DNA from: Vandiemenella viatica | Lineage: Eukaryota > Arthropoda > Insecta > Orthoptera > Morabidae | Reading direction: 5' to 3' | Length of the DNA: 64,000 nt | Assembly (NCBI GenBank): GCA_031002005.1 | Contig: JARYHS010011408.1 | Coordinates: forward strand, 219,335,473-219,399,472 | Shown: in pieces, positions 10,340 to 22,413 of the stretch | How the letters are laid out: every line of letters starts with the position of its first letter | Numbering within the stretch: the first letter of the stretch is position 1 | The notes under the pieces: model-generated | Databases searched by the model: none | Seen by the model: only the letters and a program-made list of their open reading frames with translations | Told to the model about the DNA's origin: nothing | Made by a program: the position numbers and the translations under genes

Positions 10340-11186
10340 TATATATGGTCATTTCAATCAAACCAACGAGCGAGGAGGCAAAAACGGCATTCTATGCCGC
10401 TGGCTATATAAACCTAAATCTTTCAGAATAAAGTGAAAGGCTGGGTGTTTAGTACGAAGTGCCCCGCCAGGGCGTTTGAATTTACACGCCATCAGCAGCG
10501 GTCTAGAATAAGCTAGCTCCAAAACCTCGTCAAAGGTCTCATTGGCGATATTTTAGTTTTTGATTGTACTTTTAAAAAACCTCTGTAAAGACCTGGATGA
10601 TTGTTTTTACTTTTTGATTGTAATTAAGTTGTGTAACTTAAATCTTTTTTATATTTAAGTACATACTGTAACTTTGGCCAAGTATTATGTGGCCCGCAAA
10701 CATACGACTCGAAATTGTGACCCACTTCTAAAATAGGTAGATAGATTATTTTTCATACTGATGTGGTTTACTGTAAGGCATGTATTGTGAAATAAATAAT
10801 TACCATATTTGATCATTTTACTAATAACTATAATTAGATTTAAAACAAACGCGCAAAGTATGTTTAATGTAGGCTAGAAATTTTTAAATTAATGATATTT
10901 TGCTAGTTAAAATGTTGTTAATTACTGATTTCTAGTATTTAACACATTAAAGTTGATTTATTAATTCAATAAATAGATGTTTATTATTTCAAAATTGTGC
11001 CGAATTCCGCAGGATCCCCTGCGATTGACGTATCCGCAAATGCGGGATTGAAAACACTGCGGGATTGCAATCCATATCCACAATCAACAACATATCAAAA
11101 CTAAATGACATAATAAGCACCAATCCTGTTATTGCATAGCCCAATCATTATTCGAACATTTTAGATGCTAGTGAATAAAGAAGATC

Positions 11187-11408
11187 TCGGTTTAGGCAGT
11201 CCCGAATACTGTCGCTCTGGCCTTGCTTTTGGAGGGACACGGGTTCGAATCCCAGTCCGGCCATCCAGATTTCGATTTCCCATGGTTTCCCAATATCACT
11301 CCAGGCTAATTATGGGACGATGGTCATTTTTTTCCCCGTTCCTAGCCTCCAAGATTTCCAACGTCTAATTATCTCCACGAAGCGTAAAGCGCTAATAATA
11401 AAAAAAAG
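11187..11408 (+). mobile_element. SINE family A
   Basis: Plus-strand copy with GGGTTCGAATCCCAGTCCGG B box, CCATGGTTTCCCAATATCAC body block and a decayed 3' end (CGTAAAGCGCTAATAATAAAAAA). The head is altered (TTTAGGCAGTCCCGAATACTG in place of the usual GTGGTGTAACGG part), indicating age. Confidence 0.75.
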
Positions 11409-11484
11409 ACACCGCTGCAGTAATTTTTGTGAGAACATCAAACGTGTATAATAAAGTGATTAAACAAAAGGAAATATTTAGATA

Positions 11485-12392
11485 AATCTTTATATATAAA
11501 GATGAATGTATGTATGTTTGTTTGTTTGTTTGTTCTTCATACAAATCCACAGTTTTCGTCCGATCTCGATGAAACTTTGCACATTTATCCTTTGAAACAA
11601 AGAGAAAAATACTGTCTGCATTTGGTTGAAAAATTATCTGTATAAATAACACATGTTGTCTCATAACTTCGAAATACGGTGATAGACAGACACGTTGGAT
11701 ATGGTCGTCTCCGTAGCGTGTTTCCGTATAGTGGACTGGCAGCTTAGTGGTTAAAGCGCTTGCTTACGAACGTCGTGGTCTCCTGTTCAAATCTCCGTGG
11801 AGGCTAAGATTTTTAAAAATTGTTTTTCATCGTAAGAGTCAGGCCTGGGCTGTAGGTTATTCGGATTGAATGTTAAACTGTAGATATTAGAAAGTTAGGG
11901 GTGCAATGCGAGGAAAATCGTAGGTAGTCTTGCAATGTTGTAGATGTACACTTTTTTACGTTATAATGATCCCTCAGGTGTTGTTCGCAGTCAGTGCGTA
12001 AGTGTGAACCACAGTAGTATTATTATAAATACGTCTCTGTCTCTGTCTTTTTGTTACGTTTTGACGACTAAATGACTATATCGTTGTGATGCAATTTTTA
12101 AGGAAATCTGTATGAAGGGCACAGGATACTTTTTCCAGTGCTTTACAGTCTAGAACTTGATTCCTGTAGTCACGAAATTTTGAGACCTTATCGAATGGTG
12201 ACAGAAATATGTTGGAAATTGATTCTCTTCAAGATACAGGTTCGACGGTACAATGATATAGTGATAGCTTTCCTGTCATATTATTCCTACTCGATATTGT
12301 TTGGAACCAATCCTTCGTTAGCAACTTTCTATATTTAATTCTGGCAAAAAAATTCTTAATCCACGCGTACGAAGTCACGGGTACGGGCTAGT
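11485..12392 (-). mobile_element. Dispersed insect repeat ending in GACTTCG...CTAGT
   Basis: The left end has ATGTATGTATG then (TTTG)n, followed by CCGATCTCGATGAAACTTTG. The right end reads ACGAAGTCACGGGTACGGGC followed by TAGT. This layout recurs at 15595 and, as partial copies with the same GACTTCG end in either orientation, at 26100 and 33463. The terminal CTAGT and small hairpin CGTAC/GTACG are compatible with a Helitron-like 3' end, but no Rep/helicase is present and I do not assign a class. A tRNA-like stretch lies inside (11733-11820). Confidence 0.5.
11733..11820 (+). mobile_element. tRNA-like SINE head
   Basis: GGCAGCTTAGTGGTTAAAGC resembles a tRNA D-arm/A box and TGTTCAAATCTCC a B box about 45 bp later. 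The arms do not fold into a clean cloverleaf and there is no plausible anticodon stem, so a SINE-derived head is more likely than a tRNA gene. Confidence 0.45.
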
Positions 12393-13814
12393 ATGATAAT
12401 AAAATATGAAATCAACATCGATACTTGACCCACGCTCATCAGATACTGCTTGAGTTGTCAGAGCTCGTTTTCTTCATCTATATTCGCGTCAGTATTGCGC
12501 GTTTTGGGTTCGGTCGCGGCGTTTTCGGTGTCATTCTCTTTGTAATTTCGTGCTCTTTACATTCTTGCCCGATTTTTGTTATTCTGGTTGTTCTTTGCCC
12601 CAGCGCAACGCGGCATTTGAGGAAAATTTTCACATTAACAGCCTCGTATATTTTCGAGTTTTGAGGTATAGACTTAGAGCTAAGGATGAGTTGTATCACG
12701 TAAAATTCGGTTGAAAAATAAAAAAAAACACTCGGTTCTCTGATCGGACAGTCTCATTTACATAAACCAAAAGCCAAAAATCATTGGTTTACTTTGCGCG
12801 CGCAATTGGCTGGCACGAATTTTTGAGCGTTACTGTCAGAAACCTCCATGTCTCCTGTTTAAAAGGGGACGAAGATGGCTGTTATAAGTCTATTTTTAGC
12901 CAAGTCACTTACGTTTGATGTTACTAATGAAGTTTTCGACGCGTGAAACAATGTAAAAAATATCAGAATAATTCCTCCAGTGATCATCAATTGATAATGC
13001 GTGAGAAAACAGAGGAACATTTGTGGTTCTGGGAGAAGTTTACAAACGGAATATTAATGTAGATAAAGACTACCACCGTAATAACCGCAATTGGATAAAC
13101 ATATTTGTCAATTTCACAAATGATGACAAAACGAAGAAAATATACGTTAAGCATTAAGAGATTATTATGTGTGGGATGAGTGAGGAAAATTGAACAATCA
13201 TGAAGCTTTAGTAGATGAAGCGAAAAGAAGAATTATTATAGAGATTTTTGATTTAGAAGAAACAAATAGGAGAGGACCATGAATTTTGCGAATAGTATCA
13301 ACAACTAGTAGCAGACACACTGTGGGAAGATTCCCACGGAACATACAACTGAAAATGATTAATAGATGCGGGAATCATTTGAATGAACTACTACGAAAGT
13401 GAAGACAAAACAGAAATATGTTTTTACGGTACTAAATTGAATAAGAACAGTAAAAATGCAGTTATACAGTAATAATAGGAGTAATAAATAAGATCACAGA
13501 TATTGCGATTAGATTATCATGTGATCGATTCGAGGCTGTTACAGCAATCAGTTACGTATCTCAGCAAACATAGATTAGAAATGGATTTTAAGTATGTGTT
13601 CATATTTTGGGGATGTCAAAAAGCTGTCTACTCCTGAAGCTCGGGAGAAAAATGGGTCTTTAAGCTGACACTGGAGTGGAAAAGTATCCAAACAATAACC
13701 ACATTCAGACTTCGCTACGTGTCGTATAGATAAGAAATAAATGTATATTACAGGACCGATGGATGTATTTTTTTACACGCTTTATATTAGCTTGACTTGT
13801 ATGTATGTATGAAT
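12393..13814. other. No gene seen
   Basis: AT-rich; a CpG-containing stretch near 12795 (TGCGCGCGCAATTGG) precedes TTTAAAAGGGGACGAAGATG, which loosely resembles a promoter but has no recognisable exon behind it. Confidence 0.45.
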
Positions 13815-14335
13815 GTAACGGAATTTTACAACTCCATTTTGACCCACATCCCGATGTCCGAGCTGTTTGAAATTTGGTACACATATTAAGAACCGGTGAC
13901 AATACAATAATTTCATAGCTATATCCTGCTATGCTCATTACTTTGCCAGTAACAACAGATAAATCGTTGAATGTCGTGGAATTTTTCAATATAATTTTAA
14001 CTCAATTTCAGATGTCCGAGTTGTTTGAAATTTTGCTCATGTATTGATAACTGATTACAATACAATAATTTCATAGCTATGTCTTGATATTCTGATTACG
14101 TTGACAGTAAAAACATAAAAATTTTGAACACGTTTTAAGAACCGTTGACAATACAGTAGTCTCTTAGCAACGTCCTGCTATTCTCGTTACTCTGACGGTA
14201 ACAATAGAAAAATGGTTGCCATGTAATGGAATCTTTCATTTCAGTGTTTACCTGCTTCCTGACGTCCGAACCGTTTTAAATTTTGCACACTTATTATTAG
14301 GAACCGATAAAAATTCAATAATTTCACTCTCACCA
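13815..14335. repeat. Tandem repeat, about 158-bp unit, 3-4 diverged copies
   Basis: GATGTCCGAGCTGTTTGAAA (13853) returns as GATGTCCGAGTTGTTTGAAA (14011), and a GACGTCCGAACCG form appears at 14261. AAGAACCGGTGACAATACA-type blocks recur near 13888, 14046, 14137 and 14299. The third unit is shortened to about 91 bp. Preceded by TATGTATGTATG at 13801, so probably the interior of a dispersed insect repeat. Confidence 0.65.
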
Positions 14336-14467
14336 CGTTGTCAGTGTATCTTTTACTTGATGGGATTACTGAGTTAGGCAAATGCAGCCGCGACATTAGT
14401 GCACAGGTGCGATTAGAGAAATCTTCGTCATTTGGCGGCCACACCCTTCGGAGATTTCCCACCCAAT

Positions 14468-14560
14468 ATAGCCATCATCATCATCATCGTTCTCCACTTT
14501 CCCGGGTGTGATTTACGAGCCTTGGTTGCTGTAGACGATCGTCTTCTGCTGTCTCCTATC
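14468..14560 (-). mobile_element. Possible LINE 3' tail with (GAT)n end
   Basis: On the minus strand a short stop-containing coding-like stretch ends in a (GATGAT)n microsatellite (14471-14488), as LINE 3' ends often do. Similarity is too short for a firm call. Confidence 0.3.
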
Positions 14561-14832
14561 CAGAAAGGTTTCTCTGTCTGAAGTCGCTTAACGTGATGTT
14601 GAATAGAAAGTATTCGAAATATTACTTCGTACTATTATAGAAAAGTAGCCTTCCTCGTTTACCGTGCTATTGGATCTCTTGTTGAGTTGACCATTTAATA
14701 GTATTTTACTCGTGGGAATAATAATTAATAATGAAAACTACAACTCAAAGAAAAAGAGAGATTGACGAAGAAAAGCCAACAGTAAGAAATATACTTTTTA
14801 AACCATCTGAACTCAAAGTTAAAAATAAAATT

Positions 14833-15296
14833 GTAGTTTAAAAAAACTAAAATCACGCTTTCGTAGTAATGTGAACTAAAAGGTTAAAAATAATATTTAA
14901 ATATAAACATTTTGTTTAACAGTGATAGGACGTCTCACAATTCAGGATAAATTTTTTTTTTGAATAAGCTTAAAGTATAAAGTCACTGATTACAAAATTA
15001 ACTTTAATGTATAAAAAAGCGTGGGGTGCGCTCTACATAACTTTTGACAGTGACTCTGTCTTTACAAACAGCCAACGACAAAAAAATAAGACAACTGAAA
15101 TAGCACCCCATGTTTTTTCCATTAAAGTTAATTTTGTAATCAGTGACTTTATACTTTAAGCTTATTCAAAAAAATTAATTTATCCTGAATTGTGGGACGT
15201 CGTATCACTGTTAAACAAAATGTTTATATTTAAATGTTATTTTTAACCTTTTAGTTCACATTACTACGAAAGCGTGATTTTAGTTTTTTAAACTAC
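14833..15296. mobile_element. 464-bp palindromic (foldback) MITE
   Basis: Arms of about 195 bp (14833-15031 and 15100-15296) are almost perfect reverse complements. Both begin GTAGTTTAAAAAAACT-like, pass through ATCACGCTTTCGTAGTAATG and TAAAGTCACTGATTACAAAA and end near CTTTAATG. The central spacer is about 68 bp. The few mismatches, mostly A/T-run length, show a recent origin or ongoing correction. A TA duplication is possible (TG-TA-GTTT / AAAC-TA-CA) but is part of the palindrome. No coding capacity. Confidence 0.8.
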
Positions 15297-15594
15297 ATTT
15301 TTTTTGGAGTGAATAGAGGCAAAAATATTTCTATTATTTTCGTAATGATAATTACAACGACTTAAACATTTGTGTCTGTCAATCCACAGCTGTAGCAGAT
15401 CAAAAATGAAGCACAAAATCAATAAGCAGAACATGAAAATTAAGGAGCAAAATTGTGAAAACTGAACGTGTTTGCTAAAATAAGCACTCTAATACATCCC
15501 AACTTTCTGATAGTTTATTTTAAAAAAAATGCTTTGCTGAGACAAAAGTTCCTGTAGTCCTTGTAGCCACACAGACATCATCTGCTCATCTACA

Positions 15595-15940
15595 CTAGTA
15601 TTTGAAACGCGAAAGTAAGTCTGTTTATTACGTTTTCACGATTAAAAAACTGTATCGATCTTGGTGAAACTTGGCAAGGAAGTACTATTTATTTTTTGGA
15701 AGAACATAGTGTTGTTGTTTCGAGATAAATAACAAATTTCGTAAGGAAATTTCGAAAACCAACACAACGATGATAGACAGAAGGAGAGCATGTGTAACTC
15801 TCTGTAATATTATATCGATCACTCAAGCTTTCTCTCGCAGACAATTTGCGAGAAACGTTTTAAGTAACTTATTGCTTCCTATATCAAATTCTGGCACTAA
15901 AATTCCAAGTCCAGAAGTACGAAGTCGCGGGTTGCAACCA
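15595..15940 (-). mobile_element. Dispersed insect repeat, short copy
   Basis: Contains AAACGCGAAAGTAAGTCTG, TTTTCACGATTAAAAAACTG, CGATCTTGGTGAAACTTGG and ends in GTACGAAGTCGCGGGTTGC. The same order of blocks as 11485-12392 marks it as a relative. It has no coding capacity; class unresolved. Confidence 0.5.
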
Positions 15941-16029
15941 ATTCGTAATACATATGCGACCATGGACTATGAATTAGCAATAATAGAAACACTAGAATGT
16001 TAATATGTTTCACGTGTCATTATTGATAA

Positions 16030-16918
16030 ACTAGCGAAGTTCCCGGCGTTGCGCGGTATAGTTGGCGTAGATTTAACCGTACCCTATTTTTATTCCCGCA
16101 AAACATTTGTACAAAGTTTCATAAAATACGCGCCAACTTTTTCGGAATTAAAGCAAACTTACATTCACCCGCCCCCTACCAAGAAACTGGTGGGCTGAAG
16201 TTTATTTGCACGTATTCGTCCGAAAAGATTCGTGTATATCAAGTTTCGATAATTTGGTTAAGAAATTTCATTACTACATTACTGAACAACCCTAGAGTAT
16301 GTTAAAAACTCACATTTGATTCAATTGCGAAGTGAATGGATATACTTGTGGCTCGAAACGCCAGATCCTTTAACTCTACAGATAAAATATCAAAAGTGAA
16401 TCCCGAATAATATTATCGTAAACAATAGACTAATGCTGAAGGCCAGAGATATTGTCCAGAGATCGTGCTTAAAGAAAATCTCTGTTGTTTTTACGGCTAT
16501 GTATGTCTTTTAAAAATTGATATCCCGAATTAAAGGAAAGAATACTACAAGCTATGGCTTTTAAAATTGAATGTATCGAATTAAAAGAAAGAATACTTAA
16601 AGTTTTCTTTAGTGTGCAAAATAGTTATTCCTATAAGTTATCTTATTCCTTTAATTAAAGGCTATGGTCAGAGACATTTTGTTGTGAGTTTAGTGCGGAG
16701 TATGCGGCATCTAGTATTCCTCCTGTGGAATTTCTCACTATACGGTCAGAATTTCATTTAATGCTCCTACATTATTTAACGTTGAAACATAAGACATGCC
16801 AGACAAGTGAATTAAGATTCTAAGCTTTAAAACGGTGAAAACTCCATCGAAATCTGCCCCGTAGTTTCCGAGTTTTTATACGACCAATATGTCCGGTTTT
16901 CGTTTTATAGATATAGAT
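16030..16918. mobile_element. Dispersed repeat with ACTAGCGAAGTTCCCGGCG end
   Basis: The left end ACTAGCGAAGTTCCCGGCG followed by a GCGCGG stretch, internal AAGTTTCATAAAATACGCGCC, and an A/T-rich right end TTTTATAGATATAGATAGAT follow the layout of widespread insect repeats often annotated as unclassified or LINE 3' sequence. No open frame. Boundaries approximate. Confidence 0.4.
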
Positions 16919-17371
16919 AGATTAGAAATTGAGTTTATATTAATTAATTGTCTTATACAAAAAAATCCGAGTATTTAAGTTTTTTCCGAAAGAAAGTTTA
17001 AACAAGAATGCGTTTCGCCAGCTGAAGTGGTTGTAGCTGTGGAGTTAGAGGTCTTGGCTGAAGGAGTAGGAGGAGGTATCAGAGCAGACACAGAGGAAGT
17101 GGAGGCTGAACAAGCCAAGGCCATGGCGAGCTCTATTGCTTGATTGTTCGGCATTATTAATAGTAATTGGCCGCACAATCAGAAGATTCATTGGATCGTT
17201 CTTCAACATCACTTGTGCTAGGTGAAACACTCGGTGTACAGTGCATAGTCGGGAATACAAGACGGACCAGCACTTGTTTGTCTCTGGCCGTGTGACCAAG
17301 CAAACACACATATAAAGCACCGAAACATTTTAAATAGATATTTATCAGACAGTAAATTTCTCAATTCTTGA
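16919..17371. other. No gene recognised
   Basis: Two overlapping minus-strand frames (16975-17320) of 67-91 codons have alanine/serine-rich or arbitrary composition and no family resemblance. Confidence 0.45.
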
Positions 17372-17560
17372 TTGACCCCAGTAGTGAGCCATTAACGCTC
17401 TCACTTGACGCGGGTTCGATATCCAATCCGTTTCCATGATTCCCGAAATCATTCAAGGCTAAGCCGGGATGGTTTCTACAAAAGGCAGTGGCTCAGTTTC
17501 TTGCTGTTCCTTTCTACAAATCCGCTACCGGATCTACTGACGTCAACAAGATAAAAAGCC
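17372..17560 (+). mobile_element. SINE family A, decayed
   Basis: GCTCTCACTTGACGCGGGTT then CGATATCC (mutated B box), TTTCCATGATTCCCGAAATC, AGGCTAAGCCGGGATGGTTT and AAGGCAGTGGCTCAGTT follow the family A order with many substitutions and small deletions. Confidence 0.65.
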
Positions 17561-19994
17561 AGAAGAAAAACCAGCACTCAATTATCTCATATATTAAAAA
17601 AAAAAATACGAAAATAGTATTTAACGTTTCCAAAATAGAGCAATCTAGTACAACACTTTTTAACACGTGTTCAACAACAACTTCTGAAATTATTATCATT
17701 GAGAATTTAGAAATATTATTTAATAATTTTATCAGGCTGAAGTTGAAAAATATTGGGTGATGAATGTTTAATAGTGTGTGGAATGAAAGACGGAACTTGA
17801 TCGTAAACTATTGCTTTTTTTGCAAGCATAAATCAGAGAGAAGATAAGGGGTGTATGTACAAGAATAAATTTTTAATGAAGGTATTGAACATTTACGTCA
17901 AAACGCTGGAAGAATTTAGAGTAAAAATGTGTCGATTCGTTAATAGGAGGAAAACGCTACCAGAACACAAGATTCACAACAACGTGTGGTAATGATAGTA
18001 TTAAATAACAGTAAAAACCTTGAACTTTGAACACGCTTTGATTGTAGTTACTTATAAGACCTTATGTGTCTTTATGTACTATTCTAACGACAGATGACAG
18101 TATAACTCTAATTGTATACATCTAATTGTTGATTGTATATTTCCAAAATATCTTTCAATGAACTTCAGTGTCAAGCAGCTCTGTTTTAAAAAAGTATCTA
18201 CCCATACGACTTTTAGAACAGTCGAATGGAGAACAAAAAATCTTGTTCTATGCTGTGAAAGTAGATTTACACACTTGTGCTACTTGGCTTAACAATTGAT
18301 GAAAGTCAAAGAGACGTTAAATCTAAAAAAAAAAGTGTTAGTTAACAAATTTATAGCCGCTGTAATATAGTTCGTGTTAAGTCTTTTGTAAGACTACAAG
18401 TGTTTTGTTGATCAAAAAATAAAGCGTTTTTTAGGAAACTATTTATGATTAAAATTTCGAAATTAATCCGTATATTTGTTTGAAAAACTTATCCGAAATA
18501 ATGTGCATTTATTGCTTATTCAACATTCAACATTTTATTTTCTTTGACTCTTCTTCGTAAACTGCGAGAAATTATTGGTGTCGCTCAATACGTAATATAA
18601 TATAAAAAAAAAAAAAAACAATAACAACAAGTATTATGTAAGTCATTCCTAATGGAGACAACTGTTAGTCATATGTAGAACATGAATGTTTGATTAGGAA
18701 ATTTACTCTTAGTTTAAGCTTATGTGACTTGGTCCTGAACTTTTCTAAATGAGAATGTTGTAGAAAATTTCATTTCTTTCTGTGCAATTGGTGCATACTT
18801 CTATTCTTTTGGTATGTTTTGCTTTTCCCTTGGGTTAATGTTATGCCTGTCGGTCATATAACTGAATTACAAGTTTATCTAGTGCAGAGAAAGAAGATTG
18901 ATCATATCTATTGTGCAGAACTAGTTTTTCGCCTCAAATTGAATCTGTAGTGTGCTATACATCTGAAGATTTAATTTATTGGAGCCTGAACACCTATTTT
19001 TTTTCTCATCACTGAATGTATTCCATATTTTGCATTCATGTGGTGTACAATAGATGACTGTGTAATCCACAAATATTAATAATTTCACTATAATCTTTAT
19101 ATGTTAATGTGTATTAATTACCATAGAAAATAGATACAAAATAATAAATTATTTTTAGAATCAACACAGGAACAATGATCTGATACTTAATTATCCTATG
19201 TTCCCTTCTTCTGTACTTACATATTTTAGAAGCACAATCCTATTTTACAATCGTAATATAAAATAGATTTATATCTTGACATATTTCCTTCTAATTTTAA
19301 AGAGGAAATTTTGAATTAATCACAATTAAGTTTTTAAATTTCTCCGCTGTTTTTACTTAATCATCGTTTTTGTTTGTTTACCACTTAAAATATACAACTT
19401 ATAAAAGAATAAATTTCCAGAAATTCTAGAATTTTTCATAACTGTCGGATTTAAATTTAAATCCGTTGAATGGTTACGTGGAGTTATAGGAATCATTAAT
19501 CGGTAATCGACAGTTCTGTCAAAAAATTAACTCTGAGAATTTGAATTATTTTTAATTTAGAACATAAAATAGTCTTCAATCTGTTGTAATGGTTTTTTGA
19601 GAAATATTTTAAAATATGTCGGAAGCTTGAGCAAATCTATCAATGGTTCATGAGTAAACCTGAATATGTGTAAACACTAGCCGCAACCCTGACTTTGTGC
19701 TTGCAGAATTTGAGATTTGTCTATTGATTCACAGATAAACTATCAAAGAAATAATGGCCGGGTAGGTAAAAAGGGCAGCCATGTTTTTTTTCCCCTCCTC
19801 TTTCTCTTTCTTGGATCTACTTCTCGACCTACAAATTTAGGTAACGCGTAAATGTACGAAACACATTTGTCTGCAGCATTTGTCTCTGATACCCCTTGAA
19901 ACTGACACTAATTCGAAATATTTTATTGTACTGGAAATCCACAGGCACACATCAGTATTATTTACTTAGTTTTTTGAGGTAGTGCTGCCTGGTA
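17561..19994. other. No gene seen; long AT-rich stretch
   Basis: About 2.4 kb with homopolymer A runs (near 18320 and 18603) and no coding similarity, inverted repeat or SINE that I can support. A 90-codon frame at 17488-17760 begins inside the SINE and is low complexity. The last bases (19993-19994) are the TA target of the Tc1 element. Confidence 0.5.
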
Positions 19995-20818
19995 CAGAGG
20001 TTGGAAAAAATAGTTTGAACACCATGCGATAGAGTACAGGTTGTTGCATGTTGGCACCACTACTTCAGTGCGACTACTGCTACGCGCTTGTACGTCATAG
20101 TTGATATGGCTGATCTTGTAGGTTACGTGTCAGTGTATTGGACGCTTTGTAATGCGACGGTTATAACAAGCGATCGGTGAAATGCGTGATATCTCAGACT
20201 TCGAAAGAGGGTAAATCGTTGGAGCTCTGTTAGCGGGAGCGTCTTTGACGAAAACAGCTGAACTGTTTAACGCCTCACGAACGACAGTATGTACGGTAAT
20301 GATAGCATACACGAAACATGGTAAAACATCGTCGGCGAAGAGGAATAGTGCACGAAAACCAAAGTTAACCGACAGAGACCGACGAACATAAAAAGGATTG
20401 TGGCCAGACAACACAAAACTACCGCAGCAAAAGTGACAACAGAATTCAACACACACCTGAGTAATACTGTTTCGACAAAAACAGTACGGCGGGAGCACCA
20501 CAAAGCTAACATTCATGGAAGGGCTGCAATTGCAAAACCCCTTATAACGGTAACCAACGCTAAGCTGCGAAACAAGTGGTGCCACGATCATAAAAACTGG
20601 ACACTTGATGATTGGAAGAATGTGGTATGGTTCGATGAATCATCGTTTATATTGTTTCCTACTGACGAACCCCAAAAGAAGTCTGCGATCCGGACTGCCT
20701 GCGTCCTACAGTCAAGCTTGGGGGAGGTTCCGTTATGATTTGGGTGGCTATATCGTGTTATTCAGCTGGTCCTCTCATTCACATCACTGGCCGGATGACT
20801 GCGAATGAATATCTCGAT

Positions 20819-22413
20819 TAAGGATTGCAATCCCGCAGTGTTTTCAATCCCGCGGGATTTGCGCCAGTCCCGCGGGATCTGTGCGGGATTGGCGCAAACA
20901 GTTTTTGAACGCTTATATTTAAAACGTAGTTACTTAAAACGTTAATAAATTAAATTAATAAATCAATTTTAATATTAAATGATAAAAATTAATAGTTAAC
21001 AATATTTTAATTGACAAAATGATATTAAAACTGTTTAGCATGTCTTAAGTACATTTCGAGGTTTTACATTTTTGTTTTTAATCTAAACCAATTTTAAAAT
21101 AAATAATAAAAAATGGGAAATATTCAGTGTTAGGTCATATTATGTGCCTTACAATACATCACATGAATTTAAAAACATGGTTTGCTTAGTGACTAGGTTA
21201 CCAGAGTTTTTTTAATTCCAAATAAACGTTCCATAACACCGAGAGAGAGCATTCCATTTCACAAAGTGAAGTGAATATACTCTGTAAAGTGTAGACTTGG
21301 CCTCGAACAAGATCTCATAACTTTTTGTCACTGCACAAGCACGAGACTTGGCTTTTTTTTTTTTTTTACAAAAATTGTTTTTGTGGGATTCATTATTATA
21401 TCTCCTGAGTCCTTGATTGATCTTACAGTTGATTCAATGTTATTAAGGGAATCTACTCACCAAAACTTAAACTGTCAAGTATTTCAATTTTACATATGTG
21501 GAGTAACGACGTTTTAAGAGTGGAAATTATTACTTTTTAGTAAGAAAGGAGACTTTCTCGGCGAATGATTGCAATGAAGTTTTCATAGTTTTCTCCGGAT
21601 TTCATTGTAAAAACACGAGATTTCACACGTGAGGGAGACAGCGGAGGCAGCCGTCGAAGGATGGTGTTCCTACAACACAATTCGTCGATACACCCGTGAA
21701 AACTTCATTATAACTTTTTTTGCCTTTACTCGAAATAGTAACAAGGAGAAGAGGTATTAATCTATAGCCGTAGCGGCACATGTAAACAGGCGGCTTTCGT
21801 CAAAGAAACGCATTGAGGCAGCGGCCAAAACAGCAATAAGTCAAAGGATATACAATTGCCTTTTGATAGCTGCTAAATAAATAGGTATGCGATTAAAATT
21901 ACGATAACATTAGTTTCCTATCAACGAATAATCAAATTTTCAGCCACAAAAAAGGAAATTGTCACTTTATCTGCAAATACAGAAAATGGGAATAATGAAA
22001 CCGCGAATAAAAAGCTGTAACTTTGTAGTTCAGATGACGTTTGCAACACATTAAAAAAATTACATAGTTGCAAAATCGTACTAAATACGCAACATATCTC
22101 AAATTACAGAAATGTGTACTCGAAAATGAGTAATGTGCACGTAAAAGTGTATCTATTTACTTACGAATGACGAAGGTTGACAAAAACAAACGTTTGTTCA
22201 CACGCGCCAAATGCCAACTGGAGGGGCATAGGCAAACAGTGCAAAACATCCGATAGAGACCGAGTGGGTCAGCGATTCACGCACTGACAAGCGTTTTATC
22301 CGCATTTTGCGGATTGCGGATCCGCTTAATTTTGTGCGGGATCCGCCATACTGTCTAATGATGCGGGATCCCGCGGGATTGCGGGATTCCGCTTTACTGG
22401 ATTGCAATCCCTA
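20819..22413 (-). mobile_element. Non-autonomous hAT element, 1595 bp, nested in Tc1
   Basis: The perfect 8-bp target duplication ATCTCGAT (20811-20818 and 22414-22421) lies inside the Tc1 reading frame. Ends are TAAGGATTGCAATCCCGC and TAGGGATTGCAATCC. Both subterminal regions are packed with GCGGGAT/ATCCCGC motifs. The interior is AT-rich and has no transposase. Relative to the 7541 copy it lies in reverse orientation: its right end matches that copy's left end. A foldback module (21540-21730) is built in. The copy is clearly younger than the Tc1 it interrupts. Confidence 0.9.
21540..21730. repeat. Foldback module within the hAT element
   Basis: Left arm GATTGCAATGAAGTTTTCAT and right arm CACCCGTGAAAACTTCATTA are partly reverse-complementary, around a CACACGTGAGG...CAGCCGTCG core. 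The same module is present in the hAT fragment at 35953 and, as a half copy, at 27156. Confidence 0.55.

Larger units (their letters stand above)
7541..11076 (+). mobile_element. hAT transposon, 3.5 kb, with nested insertions
   Basis: Terminal inverted repeats TAGGGATTGCAACCC (left) and TATGGATTGCAATCCCGC (right end, reverse complement) are flanked by TCCCCAAT (7533-7540) and TCCACAAT (11077-11084). That is an 8-bp target duplication with one mismatch, as expected for hAT. Both ends carry GC-rich subterminal repeats built from GCGGGATCCCGC-like blocks, in contrast to the AT-rich interior. Inside lie two LINE fragments (7806, 7957), a 262-bp hAT-type MITE (9078), transposase remnants (9362) and a solo LTR (10010). 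About 2 kb is therefore the element itself. Shorter relatives occur at 20819 and 35953. Dead as an autonomous element. Confidence 0.85.
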
